Assembly: GCA_049515555.1 (NCBI GenBank)
Contig: JBEKTY010000029.1
Coordinates: forward strand, 1-64,000
Reading direction: 5' to 3'
DNA length: 64,000 bases
From: JBEKTY01 sp049515555
Lineage (GTDB): Bacteria > Planctomycetota > Planctomycetia > Pirellulales > Thermoguttaceae
The position numbers and the translations under genes were made by a program. This document shows positions 54,769-62,978 of this stretch, one piece after another. Numbering within the stretch: position 1 is the first letter of the stretch; every line of letters begins with the position of its first letter. The notes under the pieces are model-generated. The model was not told the origin of the DNA, ran no database searches, and was given only the letters and a program-made list of their open reading frames with translations.

Positions 54769-55070
54769 CAATTGACAAATGCGGCTCATTGCGTACTATG
54801 GTGGGCGCGATGCCCGCTCCTCTAGGGCCCGAGATTGTTTATTCTTCGCACGGTTTGAATGATGCAGAGCGCACCATTAGGGAAGGCGCCATAGCGTTCC
54901 AAGATCAGCCACGGCATCAAGAAAACTGTTTTCGGCTACGCACGCTTCACAGTCAACCCGGATTGTTATCACCCTCCCCCCTTGTTGATGAACGCCGGAT
55001 GATACGATATGATGGGCAATATTCTGAAAATTGCGTGGTTTCTCGACCGACCCAGTTCAGGAGACGTACC
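54769..55070. other. Leader region of the Cys-rich protein gene
   Basis: The frame of the next gene stays open through this region, but the signal peptide at 55071 marks the true start. The sequence is A+T-richer than its surroundings and likely promoter-bearing. AGGAGA at 55058-55063 is the ribosome site. Confidence 0.5.
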
Positions 55071-55790
55071 ATGAGAAGGCTACTTGGAGTGCTGTTGATG
55101 GTCTTGGCCCTGCCGGCGGTTGCGCCCGGCACGGCAGACGCCTGTTTTTGCGGGGCGGCCCGTTGGTGTGGGTGCCCGCGGACGTGTTGCGCGGTTGCCG
55201 CCTGCCCCACCCCCTGTTGCACGGTCGCCCAGACCTGCGCCGAGGTGGTGTACGAGCAGCAACAGGTCACGTGCTATCGAACATGCTACCAGCCGGTCTG
55301 GGAGCAGAAGCTCGTCGAGTGCGTGCGTGCGGTTCCGGAAACGCACTATCGCGACTGCGTCCGCACGGTCTGCCGGCCGGTGTGGGAAACCCAGATGCGA
55401 ACGGTCAGCCGCACGGTCTGCCGGCCGGTGTGGGAGACCAAGGTGCGGCAGATGACGTATAACGTGTGCACCCCGCCGCCGTGCGCCCCGTGCAACGCCT
55501 GTGCCCCGGCGGCGTGTGCCCCGGCCGTTGAGCAGCGGACCGTCGATTGCACCTACCAGGTGTGCCACATGGTGCAGGAAGTCCAGACTCAGCAGGTGCC
55601 CTGCCAGGTGTGTCGCATGGTCACCGAGTCGCACGTCGAGCGGGTGCCGTACACGGTGCTCAGGCCGGAGCGCTACCAGGTGAACGTTCCGTGCGTGCAT
55701 TACGTGGCGCAGCAGGTTCCTTACACGGTGACGCGCTGCGTGCCCCGGGTAGTCTACAAGACGCTGCCGGTGCCGGCCTGCTGCCAGTGA
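55071..55790 (+). CDS. Secreted Cys-rich protein resembling planctomycete YTV cell-wall proteins
   Basis: 239 residues from ATG 55071, with AGGAGA eight bases upstream. Residues 1-25 form a signal peptide (LLGVLLMVLALPAVAPGTADA). The mature protein is extremely rich in Cys (about 35) with internal repeats: V-C-R-P-V-W-E-T-x-x-R occurs twice, variants such as CYQPVWEQKLVECV nearby, and V-P-Y-T-V occurs in VERVPYTVLRPERY and QQVPYTVTRCVPR. YTV proteins were described as Cys-rich components of the Rhodopirellula cell wall, and the pattern here is similar, so a cross-linked wall or envelope structural role is likely. The duplicated CRPVWET unit is nearly identical at DNA level, pointing to recent internal duplication. 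Confidence 0.75.
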   Translation: MRRLLGVLLMVLALPAVAPGTADACFCGAARWCGCPRTCCAVAACPTPCCTVAQTCAEVVYEQQQVTCYRTCYQPVWEQKLVECVRAVPETHYRDCVRTVCRPVWETQMRTVSRTVCRPVWETKVRQMTYNVCTPPPCAPCNACAPAACAPAVEQRTVDCTYQVCHMVQEVQTQQVPCQVCRMVTESHVERVPYTVLRPERYQVNVPCVHYVAQQVPYTVTRCVPRVVYKTLPVPACCQ

Positions 55791-55897
55791 TATCACTTAG
55801 ATCCCCCAATTCCGGTACGAGGTTTGAGCTTTGAGCCTTGGCGGCTCCCTGCTCCCCGCTTAGGACCGGCCAATCAGTTATTGTCGGGTTCGCCAAC

Positions 55898-55951
55898 GTA
55901 CTCATCTCGCTCCGCGAGATGAAAGCCCATCTCGCGGAGCGAGATGAGTAC
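55898..55951. repeat. Perfect 24-bp inverted repeat, family CATCTCGCTCCGCGAGATG
   Basis: Arms starting GTACTCATCTCGCTCCGCG are exact complements around a 6-base loop, and each arm itself contains CATCTCGC-TCC-GCGAGATG. It lies between the Cys-rich protein gene and nifU. Confidence 0.9.
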
Positions 55952-55973
55952 ACTTATTGATTCTGCGGTCATT

Positions 55974-56011
55974 ACGAAATCCCCAAATCCCTAAATCCCC
56001 AAATCCCCAAC
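55974..56011. repeat. AAATCCCC repeat abutting the nifU start
   Basis: Four to five units of AAATCCCC or AAATCCCT end one base before the ATG at 56013, and no ribosome-binding sequence is visible between them. It is the complement of the GGGATTT repeat at 21776-21893. Confidence 0.85.
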
Positions 56012-56012
56012 C

Positions 56013-56981
56013 ATGGCCTGGGAGTATAGCGAGAAGACCAAGCAACTGTTCATGGACGCGGTCCATGGCAAGCCGGGGACGCACCTCGGCGAAATCGAGA
56101 ACCCCGACGGCTTCGGCGAGCACGGCTCGATCGCCTGCGGCGACTCGATGCGATTCACCTTCCGGGTGCGGCGTCATCCGACGGACCCCGCCCAGGACGT
56201 GATTACCGACGCCCGCTACCTGACCTTCGGCTGCACTTCGGCCATCGCCGCCTCCGAGGCGCTGTGCACGCTCATCGAGCAGGGCCACTACACGCCCATC
56301 CAGGCCCTGAAGGTCAAGAACGAGGACATCGTGAAGTTCCTCGAGGGCCTGCCCCGGCAGAAGATCCATTGTTCGGTGATGGGGGCCGAGGCCCTCGAAT
56401 CGGCCGTCTTCAACTGGGCCCACAAGCGCGGCGTCGACCTGGCGCAGTTGGGCGTCGACATCCACGGCGACGAGAAGGAAGAAGGCCGCATCGTCTGCAA
56501 CTGCTTCTCGCTCACCGAGCCCTACATTCGCCGCAAGATCAAGGAGTTGAACCTCCGCACGATCGCCGACATTACCAACGCCATCAAGGCGGGCGGGGCC
56601 TGCATGGCCTGCCACCACGTCCCCGGCGGGCTCCAGGACCTGCTGGACGAGACCTGGGGACCGGCCAAGCCGCTCCAGGTTTTGACGCAAATCAGCCCCC
56701 TGGCCCTGGCCGCAAGCCCTGCGCCCAAACTGAGCGATACCGCCCTCTCGCCCTACCAGTTCGCCAAGAAAGTCGACAAGGTCGTAGCCGAGTACGTGCG
56801 GCCCATGCTCCACAACGACGGCGGTGACGTGGAGATCGTCGATATCAAGGAGACCATGGTCTACTGCCGCCTGACCGGGGCCTGCAAGGGCTGCGCCGCC
56901 GCCGGCCAGACCTTGCGAATGCTCGTCGAGCGCACGCTCAAGGAAATGGTCGACGAGCGGGTGCGGGTCGTTGAAGTGTAG
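56013..56981 (+). CDS. nifU: NifU-type Fe-S cluster scaffold protein
   Basis: 322 residues from ATG 56013. Three parts match full-length NifU. The N-terminal IscU-like scaffold has Cys42 (SIACGDS), Cys74 (FGCTSAI) and Cys120 (KIHCSVMG). The central BFD-like [2Fe-2S] domain has Cys162 and Cys164 (CNCFS) with Cys197 and Cys200 (CMACH). The C-terminal NifU domain has Cys291 and Cys294 (ACKGCAA). All family cysteines are present. NifU assembles Fe-S clusters from sulfur supplied by NifS and delivers them to target enzymes in the cytoplasm. nifS follows after 210 bp containing two repeats. No nitrogenase gene is in the window, so general Fe-S assembly is the likelier role here. Confidence 0.95.
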   Translation: MAWEYSEKTKQLFMDAVHGKPGTHLGEIENPDGFGEHGSIACGDSMRFTFRVRRHPTDPAQDVITDARYLTFGCTSAIAASEALCTLIEQGHYTPIQALKVKNEDIVKFLEGLPRQKIHCSVMGAEALESAVFNWAHKRGVDLAQLGVDIHGDEKEEGRIVCNCFSLTEPYIRRKIKELNLRTIADITNAIKAGGACMACHHVPGGLQDLLDETWGPAKPLQVLTQISPLALAASPAPKLSDTALSPYQFAKKVDKVVAEYVRPMLHNDGGDVEIVDIKETMVYCRLTGACKGCAAAGQTLRMLVERTLKEMVDERVRVVEV

Positions 56982-57031
56982 TATAATGATTCAGGATTAA
57001 GGGACTGCGTTCTGGATAGACTTGGCGAGTT

Positions 57032-57110
57032 GGGTGCCACTGCTGGCTTGTCCAGCAGTGTTGCGCCCGGTGATAGTTCAGCACTGCTGGACGAGCCAGC
57101 AGTGGCACCC
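57032..57110. repeat. Inverted repeat, family GGGTGCCACTGCTGG
   Basis: GGGTGCCACTGCTGGCTTG...CAGCAGTGGCACCC lies between nifU and nifS. It matches the element at 6107-6217. Confidence 0.85.
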
Positions 57111-57134
57111 CGAAATCATATCCTCACCCGTTTC

Positions 57135-57170
57135 CCCTCACCCTAGCCCTCTCCCGGAGGGAGAGGGGAC
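57135..57170. repeat. Single CCCTCTCCC palindrome
   Basis: CCCTCACCCTAGCCCTCTCC followed by GGAGGGAGAGGGG, the same family as the pair at 4756-4874, 20 bp upstream of nifS. Confidence 0.75.
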
Positions 57171-57191
57171 CGGGCGCAAGAGAGCCGGGGC

Positions 57192-58421
57192 ATGCAAGTC
57201 ATCTACGCCGACAATAACGCCACCACGCCCGTCGCCCCCGAAGTTCGCCAGGCGATGGAGCCCTTCTTCCGCGACAGCTATTTCAATCCCAGCTCGGCCT
57301 ACGAGCCCGCCCGGCTGGTGCAGCAGGCGATCACCGCGGCGCGGCAGACGATTGCGGCCCACCTCGGCCTGGACGACGCCAAGCAGCTCATCTTCACCGG
57401 TTGCGCCACGGAGAGCAACAATGCGGCGATCCTGGGCACGGCCAAGGCCAACCCCCGCCGCCGGCACGTCATTACCACGGCCGTCGAGCACCCGGCCGTG
57501 CTCGAAGTCTGCAAGGAGCTGCAGCGCGACGGCTACCGCGTGACCTATCTTGGCGTGGATGCCGACGGCAATCTCGACCCGCCGGAGCTCGTCCGCGCCC
57601 TGGACCCCGACACGCTCCTGGTCAGCATCATGCACGCCAACAACGAGACGGGCGTGATCTTTCCCATCGAGCAACTCTCGCGGCTGGTCAAGGAGACCGA
57701 CGCCGCGATCGTTTTTCACTGCGACGCGACGCAATCGGTGGGCAAGGTGGCCATCGACCTGTCCGGCGCGCTGCGGCACGTGGATCTGCTTTCGTTCTCC
57801 GGCCACAAGCTGCACGCCCCCAAGGGCGTGGGCGGGCTGGCCATCCGCCGCGGCACGCCCTGCCGGCCCTTCCTCATCGGCGGTCACCAGGAGGAAGGCC
57901 GCCGGGCGGGGACCGAAAACGTGCCCTACATCATCGGCCTGGCAACCGCCATGGACCTGGCCGCCCGGTATCTCGATGACGAGCAGACCCGCGTGCGCGG
58001 CCTCCGCGACCGCCTGGAATTGGCCCTCGAAGCCCGCATCCCCCACCTCCAGGTAAACGGCCGGCGGGCCCCACGGCTGCCCAATACGCTCAACGTATCG
58101 TGCCATTACGTGGAAGGCGAGGGAATGCTGTACCAGCTCAACGAGTTCGGCATCTGCGCCTCCAGCGGCTCGGCCTGCACCTCCGGCTCGTTGGAGCCGT
58201 CGCACGTGCTGCGGGCGATGAAGGTCCCCTTTACCGCCGTGCACGGCTCCGTCCGATTCAGTCTCAGCCGTTACAACACGGATCAGGACATAGAGCGGAT
58301 CATCGAGTCGTTCCCGCAGGCCGTGGCCAACCTCCGCCGCATGTCGCCCTATTGGGACCAGAAGAACAACGCCCCCCGCGCCGATGCCGAGACCCTGATC
58401 GAAGCGAGCCGGAAACGATGA
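57192..58421 (+). CDS. nifS: Cysteine desulfurase
   Basis: 409 residues from ATG 57192. It is a class-V aminotransferase-fold, PLP-dependent enzyme that takes sulfur from L-cysteine and forms a persulfide for Fe-S assembly. Visible features: YADNNATTPVAPEV at the N-terminus, FTGCATESNNAAI, HCDATQSVGK, Lys206 in SFSGHKLHAPKG (PLP Schiff base), RAGTENVPYIIGL, and Cys329 in SSGSACTSGSLEPSHVL, the persulfide-bearing loop of group I desulfurases. It pairs with nifU upstream. The following gene overlaps its stop codon by four bases, which ties a secreted fusion protein into the same transcript. Confidence 0.95.
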   Translation: MQVIYADNNATTPVAPEVRQAMEPFFRDSYFNPSSAYEPARLVQQAITAARQTIAAHLGLDDAKQLIFTGCATESNNAAILGTAKANPRRRHVITTAVEHPAVLEVCKELQRDGYRVTYLGVDADGNLDPPELVRALDPDTLLVSIMHANNETGVIFPIEQLSRLVKETDAAIVFHCDATQSVGKVAIDLSGALRHVDLLSFSGHKLHAPKGVGGLAIRRGTPCRPFLIGGHQEEGRRAGTENVPYIIGLATAMDLAARYLDDEQTRVRGLRDRLELALEARIPHLQVNGRRAPRLPNTLNVSCHYVEGEGMLYQLNEFGICASSGSACTSGSLEPSHVLRAMKVPFTAVHGSVRFSLSRYNTDQDIERIIESFPQAVANLRRMSPYWDQKNNAPRADAETLIEASRKR

Positions 58422-59950
58422 AACGTCATACGGCGCCGTTGCTGCTGCTGGTTCCGGCCCTGATCGCCATCTCGGCTGCGGTTGCCGCAGCGGCGGAGAT
58501 CGACGTGGCCGGCCAGACCCGGGATGCCCGGGGGCAGGCCGTTGCCGCCGCTCTCCGCCTCGACACGGCCAAGACCGCGGTGGTCGTCATCGACGTTTGG
58601 GACAATCACTGGTGCCGGACCCACGCCGCCCGGGTGGCGGCCATGATCCCGCGGATGAACCGCACCCTGGCGGCGGCCCGCAAACTGGGAATGCAAGTGG
58701 TCTTCGCCCCCTCGGACGTGGTCCGGTTCTACAAGGACGATCCGCACCGCCGGGCGATGCAGGCCATCCCGCCGCAGGCCGAGCCGCCCTCAGTGGCGTT
58801 TGCTCCGCCCGAGCCGCCCGGCCCCTGCGATCATTGCGAGTGCGGGCCCGGCCAGCCCTGCCCCAAGGGCAAGGCCTGGACCCGCCAACATCCCGACCTG
58901 GCGCTGGCCGCCGCCGACCTCATCGCCGACGGCAACAACGGCCGCGAGCTGCTCAACCTCTGCCGCCAGCGGGGCATCGACACGCTGCTGTACATAGGCG
59001 CCGCCAGCAACATCTGCGTGCTCCACCGGCAGTGCGGCCTGCTGAACATGAAGCGGCACGGGCTGCGGGCGATCGTCGTGCGGGACCTGGTCCGCGCGAT
59101 CACCGCCAACGGCATCGGGCCGGACGACCGGCCGGACCCCAACTTCACGCCCGGCAAGGGCACGCTGCAGGTCGAGCGGCACATCGAGCAATACATCGCG
59201 CCGACGATCCAGAGCCGGCAGATTCTGGCAGCCGCGGGCATGGACCCGCACGCCGGCGACCATCGGCCGCACCTGGTCCTGGCCATCGCCGAGGCGGAAT
59301 ATCACACCGCCGAGACCTTGCCCCGCTTCGCCGCGAAGTACCTGGCCCGGGATTTCCGCGTGACCGTCGTCCAGGGCGATCCGGCGAAGCAGGACATGCC
59401 GGGCCTCGAGGTGCTCGACGAGGCCGACGGGCTGCTGTTGAGCATGCGGCGGCAGGCCCTCTCGGCCGCCCAGTTCGACCCCCTGGACCGCTTCATCCGC
59501 TCCGGCAAGCCGCTGGTAGTGCTGCGGGCGGCCGTCACGCCGTTCCAGCTCAACAAGGCGAAATGCCCCGCGGGCCACGTCACCTGGGACCGCTTCGACC
59601 GGGAAGTGCTGGGCTGCAACTATCAGTTCTACAACATGAAGTCGCGCAGCACGGGTTGCGACGTGTGGGTCGAGGCCGCGGCCGCCGGCCATCCGATCCT
59701 CGATGGCCTGCCGGCCCGCTTCCACAGCCCGTCGTGGCTCTACCGGCAGCGGCCGCTCGCGCCCGCCACAACGCTATTGCTCAGCGGCCGGTGGTCCACG
59801 CAAGACCCCGACGAGCCCGTGGCTTGGACCAGCTCCTACCTCGGCGGCCGCGTGTTCTACACCACGCTCGGCCATCCCGACGACTTCCAAATCGAGGCCT
59901 TCAACCGGCTGCTGGCCAACGGCGTGCGCTGGGCGATGGGCACCCAATGA
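58418..59950 (+). CDS. Secreted isochorismatase-like/ThuA-like fusion protein
   Basis: 510 residues from ATG 58418, overlapping nifS by ATGA. Residues 1-24 are a signal peptide. The N-terminal half (about 40-260) is an isochorismatase-like hydrolase: VVVIDVWDNHWC provides the Asp and GAASNICVLHRQCGLLNM the nucleophilic Cys; the usual Lys is not clearly identifiable. It contains a Cys-rich loop, CDHCECGPGQPC (about 137-148), that could bind metal. The C-terminal half (about 275-510: HLVLAIAEAEYHTAETLPRFA, DGLLLSMRRQALS, VAWTSSYLGGRVFYTTLGHPDDF) matches ThuA-like/trehalose-utilisation domains. Such fusions are annotated in planctomycetes; substrate unknown. Its coupling to nifS and to the MFS transporter downstream (four-base overlap) is notable. 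Confidence 0.85.
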   Translation: MKRHTAPLLLLVPALIAISAAVAAAAEIDVAGQTRDARGQAVAAALRLDTAKTAVVVIDVWDNHWCRTHAARVAAMIPRMNRTLAAARKLGMQVVFAPSDVVRFYKDDPHRRAMQAIPPQAEPPSVAFAPPEPPGPCDHCECGPGQPCPKGKAWTRQHPDLALAAADLIADGNNGRELLNLCRQRGIDTLLYIGAASNICVLHRQCGLLNMKRHGLRAIVVRDLVRAITANGIGPDDRPDPNFTPGKGTLQVERHIEQYIAPTIQSRQILAAAGMDPHAGDHRPHLVLAIAEAEYHTAETLPRFAAKYLARDFRVTVVQGDPAKQDMPGLEVLDEADGLLLSMRRQALSAAQFDPLDRFIRSGKPLVVLRAAVTPFQLNKAKCPAGHVTWDRFDREVLGCNYQFYNMKSRSTGCDVWVEAAAAGHPILDGLPARFHSPSWLYRQRPLAPATTLLLSGRWSTQDPDEPVAWTSSYLGGRVFYTTLGHPDDFQIEAFNRLLANGVRWAMGTQ

Positions 59951-61293
59951 GCCGAGGCACATTACCATCACACTGGCCGCCTGCCCGGCCGCCGGACGCC
60001 CGGCTGAGCCGCGCTCAATGGATGGTCCTGGGCGTTGCCCTGCTGGGATGGATGTTCGACGGCGTGGAAATGGGGCTGTTCCCCGTGGTCATGCGGCCGG
60101 CGCTCCAGAGCATGCTCGGGGTGAATGTCGATCGCGGCATCCTGCTGGAGCACACCACGTATCTGACGGCGTCGTTCCTCTTGGGCGCCGCCTGCGGCGG
60201 CCTGCTGTTCGGCTGGTTGGGCGACCGCCTCGGACGCGTCCGCACCATGGCCGTGAGCATCCTGGTCTATTCATGCTTCACCGGCACCTGCTACTTCCGC
60301 TTCATCGACCAGCCGTGGCAGCTTGGCGCGCTAAGGTTCCTGGCTTCGTTGGGGATGGGCGGCGAATGGGCCCTGGGCGTGGCCCTGGTCGTCGAGTCCT
60401 GGCCGGAGCGCTGGCGCCCGATGCTGGCGGGCGTGATCGGCGCGGCGGGCAACGTGGGGTACTTGCTCGTCGGCGTGCTGGCCCTCTCGTTCAAGGTCAC
60501 GCCCGACGATTGGCGCTGGATCATGTTGGCCTGCGCCACTCCGGCTGCCCTGGCATTCGTGATGTTCCTGCTGATTCCCGAATCGCAGCGCTGGAAGCAG
60601 TCGGTGCGCGGGTCCGGGGCGAAACCGCTCCGCGAGATCTTCACCACGCGGCTCATCTGGCCCACGCTCTTGGCCACTGCCTTCGCCTCGGTGGCCCTGA
60701 TCGGAACGTGGGGCGGCGTGACCAATTTCCTGCCTTCGTGGGTCGGCGAGCTGACCGACCAGAAAGACCCCTATGCCAAGGGGGCCGTGCAGGTGGCCGT
60801 CTCGATCGGAGCGATCATCGGCTGCTTCTTCGCGCCGCTTCTGGGAGGACGATTCGGCCGGCGCCCCACCTATTTCGGCCTGTGCCTGTTCTCGCTCTTG
60901 ATCTGCGGAGTGGTATTTCGCGGGCTGACGCGCTATGACGGCCTCTTCCTGCTGATGGCCGTCCTGGCCGGCTGCGCGACCGCCTCATTTTACGGTTGGT
61001 TGCCTCTCTACCTCCCCGAACTCTTCCCCACCCGCGTACGCGCCACCGGACAAGGCCTGAGCTACAACCTCGGCCGGGTCTTCGCGGCAGTCGGCGTGCT
61101 CGGCCAAGGGCAGTTGGAAGGCTTCTTTCGAGGAATCGATCGTACCAGCGGCTCGGTCGGCGGCCTCATCACCTGGACGCTTGCCGACACGACCTACCCC
61201 CGGGCATGCGCGACTATCACGCTCATCTACGTCCTGGGCATGGCGCTGATCTGGCTGGCCCCCGAGACTAAAGGAAAACCCCTGCCCGACTGA
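59947..61293 (+). CDS. MFS transporter (sugar/aromatic-acid symporter-like)
   Basis: 448 residues from ATG 59947, overlapping the previous stop codon. About twelve hydrophobic segments. MFS signatures include GWMFDGVEMGLFP in helix 1 (a D-x-x-E-x-G pattern), WLGDRLGRVRTMAVS (loop 2-3 motif A), RFLASLGMGGEWALGVALV (helix 4 motif as in the metabolite:H+ symporter group) and LLIPESQRW. The best resemblance is to the SHS/metabolite-H+ symporter and aromatic-acid transporter branches (for example lactate, benzoate, sialate carriers). Substrate unknown; it probably serves the pathway of the neighbouring enzymes. The end is 74 bp from the enolase-superfamily gene, with a palindrome between. Confidence 0.9.
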   Translation: MSRGTLPSHWPPARPPDARLSRAQWMVLGVALLGWMFDGVEMGLFPVVMRPALQSMLGVNVDRGILLEHTTYLTASFLLGAACGGLLFGWLGDRLGRVRTMAVSILVYSCFTGTCYFRFIDQPWQLGALRFLASLGMGGEWALGVALVVESWPERWRPMLAGVIGAAGNVGYLLVGVLALSFKVTPDDWRWIMLACATPAALAFVMFLLIPESQRWKQSVRGSGAKPLREIFTTRLIWPTLLATAFASVALIGTWGGVTNFLPSWVGELTDQKDPYAKGAVQVAVSIGAIIGCFFAPLLGGRFGRRPTYFGLCLFSLLICGVVFRGLTRYDGLFLLMAVLAGCATASFYGWLPLYLPELFPTRVRATGQGLSYNLGRVFAAVGVLGQGQLEGFFRGIDRTSGSVGGLITWTLADTTYPRACATITLIYVLGMALIWLAPETKGKPLPD

Positions 61294-61301
61294 GCAAGAA
61301 C

Positions 61302-61345
61302 GGGGACTGTCCCCATTTTCGTCCGACGAAAATGGGACTGTCCCC
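61302..61345. repeat. 44-bp palindrome, family GGGACTGTCCC
   Basis: GGGGACTGTCCCCATTTTCG followed by TCCGACGAAAATGGGACTGTCCCC-type arm, related to the copies at 413-456, 486-529 and 20268-20311. It sits between the MFS stop codon and the next ribosome site. Confidence 0.85.
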
Positions 61346-61367
61346 TTACCGCACAAGGAGCCTTGCC

Positions 61368-62720
61368 ATGGCGAAGCCGACCGACATCCGACTGTGCGAA
61401 GTCGGCGCGAGCACGCAGTACCTGAAATACCGTGCCCCGATCAAGTTCGGCGGCCGGGTGGTCACCGATGCCGTGCTGCTGGACGTGACCGTCGAGGTCG
61501 AGACCCGTCGGGGCCTGCGCGGCCGGGGTTGCGGCTCCATGCCCATGAGCAATACCTGGGCCTGGCCGAGCCAGCAGGTGCCGTCCGATCAGGCCCTGGC
61601 GGCCATGCTCGCCCTGGGCCGGCAGGCGGCCGACGCCGCCGGCGCGTGCCCGCTGGTGGGCCATCCCCTGGAGATCACCCGCGCGCTGGCCGCGGAACAC
61701 GACCGTGCGGCCGCGGCGATCACCGCCGCGGCCGGCCTGAGCGAGCCCATGCCCCGGCTGGCACAACTCGTGGCCGCCAGCCCGCTGGAGGCCGCCATCC
61801 ACGACGCCTACGGCAAGGCCCTGGGCCGCAGCTCCTACCACCTGTTGGGCCCCGAGTTCGTCAATGCCGATCTGGCCGCCGACCTGACGCCCGAGTTCGC
61901 CGGCGAATATCTGGACCGCTATACGCTGCCGGAACCGAAGCCCAAGATGCCGCTCTACCACCTGGTCGGCGCCTTGGATCCGCTCACCGAGGCGGACCTT
62001 GCCCAGCGGCTCGGCGACGGCCTGCCCGAGACCCTCCCCGAGTGGATCGCTGCCGACGGCCTGACCCATTTGAAGATCAAGCTTAACGGCGACGACCTGG
62101 CCTGGGACGTGGCCCGGGTGCTGTCGGTCGAGCGGGTGGCGGCCCGTGCCCAGGCCGCCCGGGGCTGTGCCGAGTGGCATTACTCGGCCGATTTCAACGA
62201 GAAATGCTCGGGTGTGGACTACGTACTGGAGTTCCTGGCCCGCGTGGCGGAGGGTGCGCCGCAGGCCCTGGCCCGGCTCCAATACATAGAACAGCCCACG
62301 CACCGCGACCTGCGGGCCAACCCCGAAAACCGCATGCACCGCGCCGCCCGCATCAAGCCCGTTGTGATCGACGAATCGCTCGTGGACCTGGAAAGCCTGT
62401 TACTCAGCCGCGAGCTGGGCTATTCGGGCGTGGCCCTGAAGGCCTGCAAGGGCCATAGCGGGGCCCTGCTGATGGGTGCGGCGGCCCAGAAATACGGCAT
62501 GTTCCTGTGCGTGCAGGACCTGACCTGCCCCGGGGCGTCGTTCCTGCACTCGGCGAGCCTGGCCGCCCGCGTGCCCGGCGTCGCCGCCATCGAAGGCAAC
62601 GGCCGCCAATATTGCCCGGCCGGCAACCAGGGCTGGGCCGAGCGATTCCCCACCATGTTCCACATCACCGACGGCACGGTGGGCACCGCCGCCCTCAGCG
62701 GCCCGGGACTGGGCTTCTGA
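61368..62720 (+). CDS. Enolase-superfamily enzyme (mandelate racemase/muconate lactonising type)
   Basis: 450 residues from ATG 61368, with AAGGAG at 61355-61360. Upstream codons come from the palindrome and are rejected. The capping domain (RAPIKFGGRVVTDAVLLDVTVE) is followed by the barrel with K236-I-K238 (HLKIKLNG), metal ligands Asp275 (YSADFNEK), Glu308 (YIEQPTHRD) and Asp335/Glu336 (VVIDESLVDLES), and Lys on the sixth strand (VALKACKGHSG). The K-x-K and opposite Lys arrangement is that of the MLE subgroup (muconate lactonising enzymes, dipeptide epimerases, o-succinylbenzoate synthase). The exact reaction is not predictable. Beside an MFS carrier, an acid-sugar or related catabolic role is plausible. 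Confidence 0.88.
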   Translation: MAKPTDIRLCEVGASTQYLKYRAPIKFGGRVVTDAVLLDVTVEVETRRGLRGRGCGSMPMSNTWAWPSQQVPSDQALAAMLALGRQAADAAGACPLVGHPLEITRALAAEHDRAAAAITAAAGLSEPMPRLAQLVAASPLEAAIHDAYGKALGRSSYHLLGPEFVNADLAADLTPEFAGEYLDRYTLPEPKPKMPLYHLVGALDPLTEADLAQRLGDGLPETLPEWIAADGLTHLKIKLNGDDLAWDVARVLSVERVAARAQAARGCAEWHYSADFNEKCSGVDYVLEFLARVAEGAPQALARLQYIEQPTHRDLRANPENRMHRAARIKPVVIDESLVDLESLLLSRELGYSGVALKACKGHSGALLMGAAAQKYGMFLCVQDLTCPGASFLHSASLAARVPGVAAIEGNGRQYCPAGNQGWAERFPTMFHITDGTVGTAALSGPGLGF

Positions 62721-62978
62721 GCAAAGGCGGAGGGCGGGAGGCGGAAGGCGGAAACAGCCGGCGGCTAACAGCCGCCGGAGGGAAGGAGCGCCGGCCGGTG
62801 GCACGCCCTGAGGAACGAAGGGGTAGACTGTTCTCTTGGTGGATGGGGCGTTCCAAGAGCACCCGGGGGGCTTGTCGGTCGCACTCTGAAGCCGTAGAAA
62901 GATGGTCGGCTCGACAGAATGGGAGAGATCGGTGATGCATCGCCTCCTCCGTACCGCCCCCATTTAAGGCAAGCAGAT
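62721..62978. other. Gap before the AlbA_2 gene
   Basis: GGAGGGCGGGAGGCGGAAGG-type low-complexity repeats follow the stop codon, then the palindrome CCGGCGGCTA-ACAGCCGCCGG at about 62758-62778. Base composition falls towards the right, at the boundary of the lower-G+C gene. Confidence 0.5.

Noticed and set aside
54747..55070. N-terminal extension of the Cys-rich protein
   Set aside because: It would bury the signal peptide at internal position 109; AGGAGA supports ATG 55071.
56013..58421. nifU and nifS as evidence of nitrogen fixation
   Set aside because: No nifHDK or other nif genes in the window; full-length NifU and group I desulfurases also serve general Fe-S assembly.
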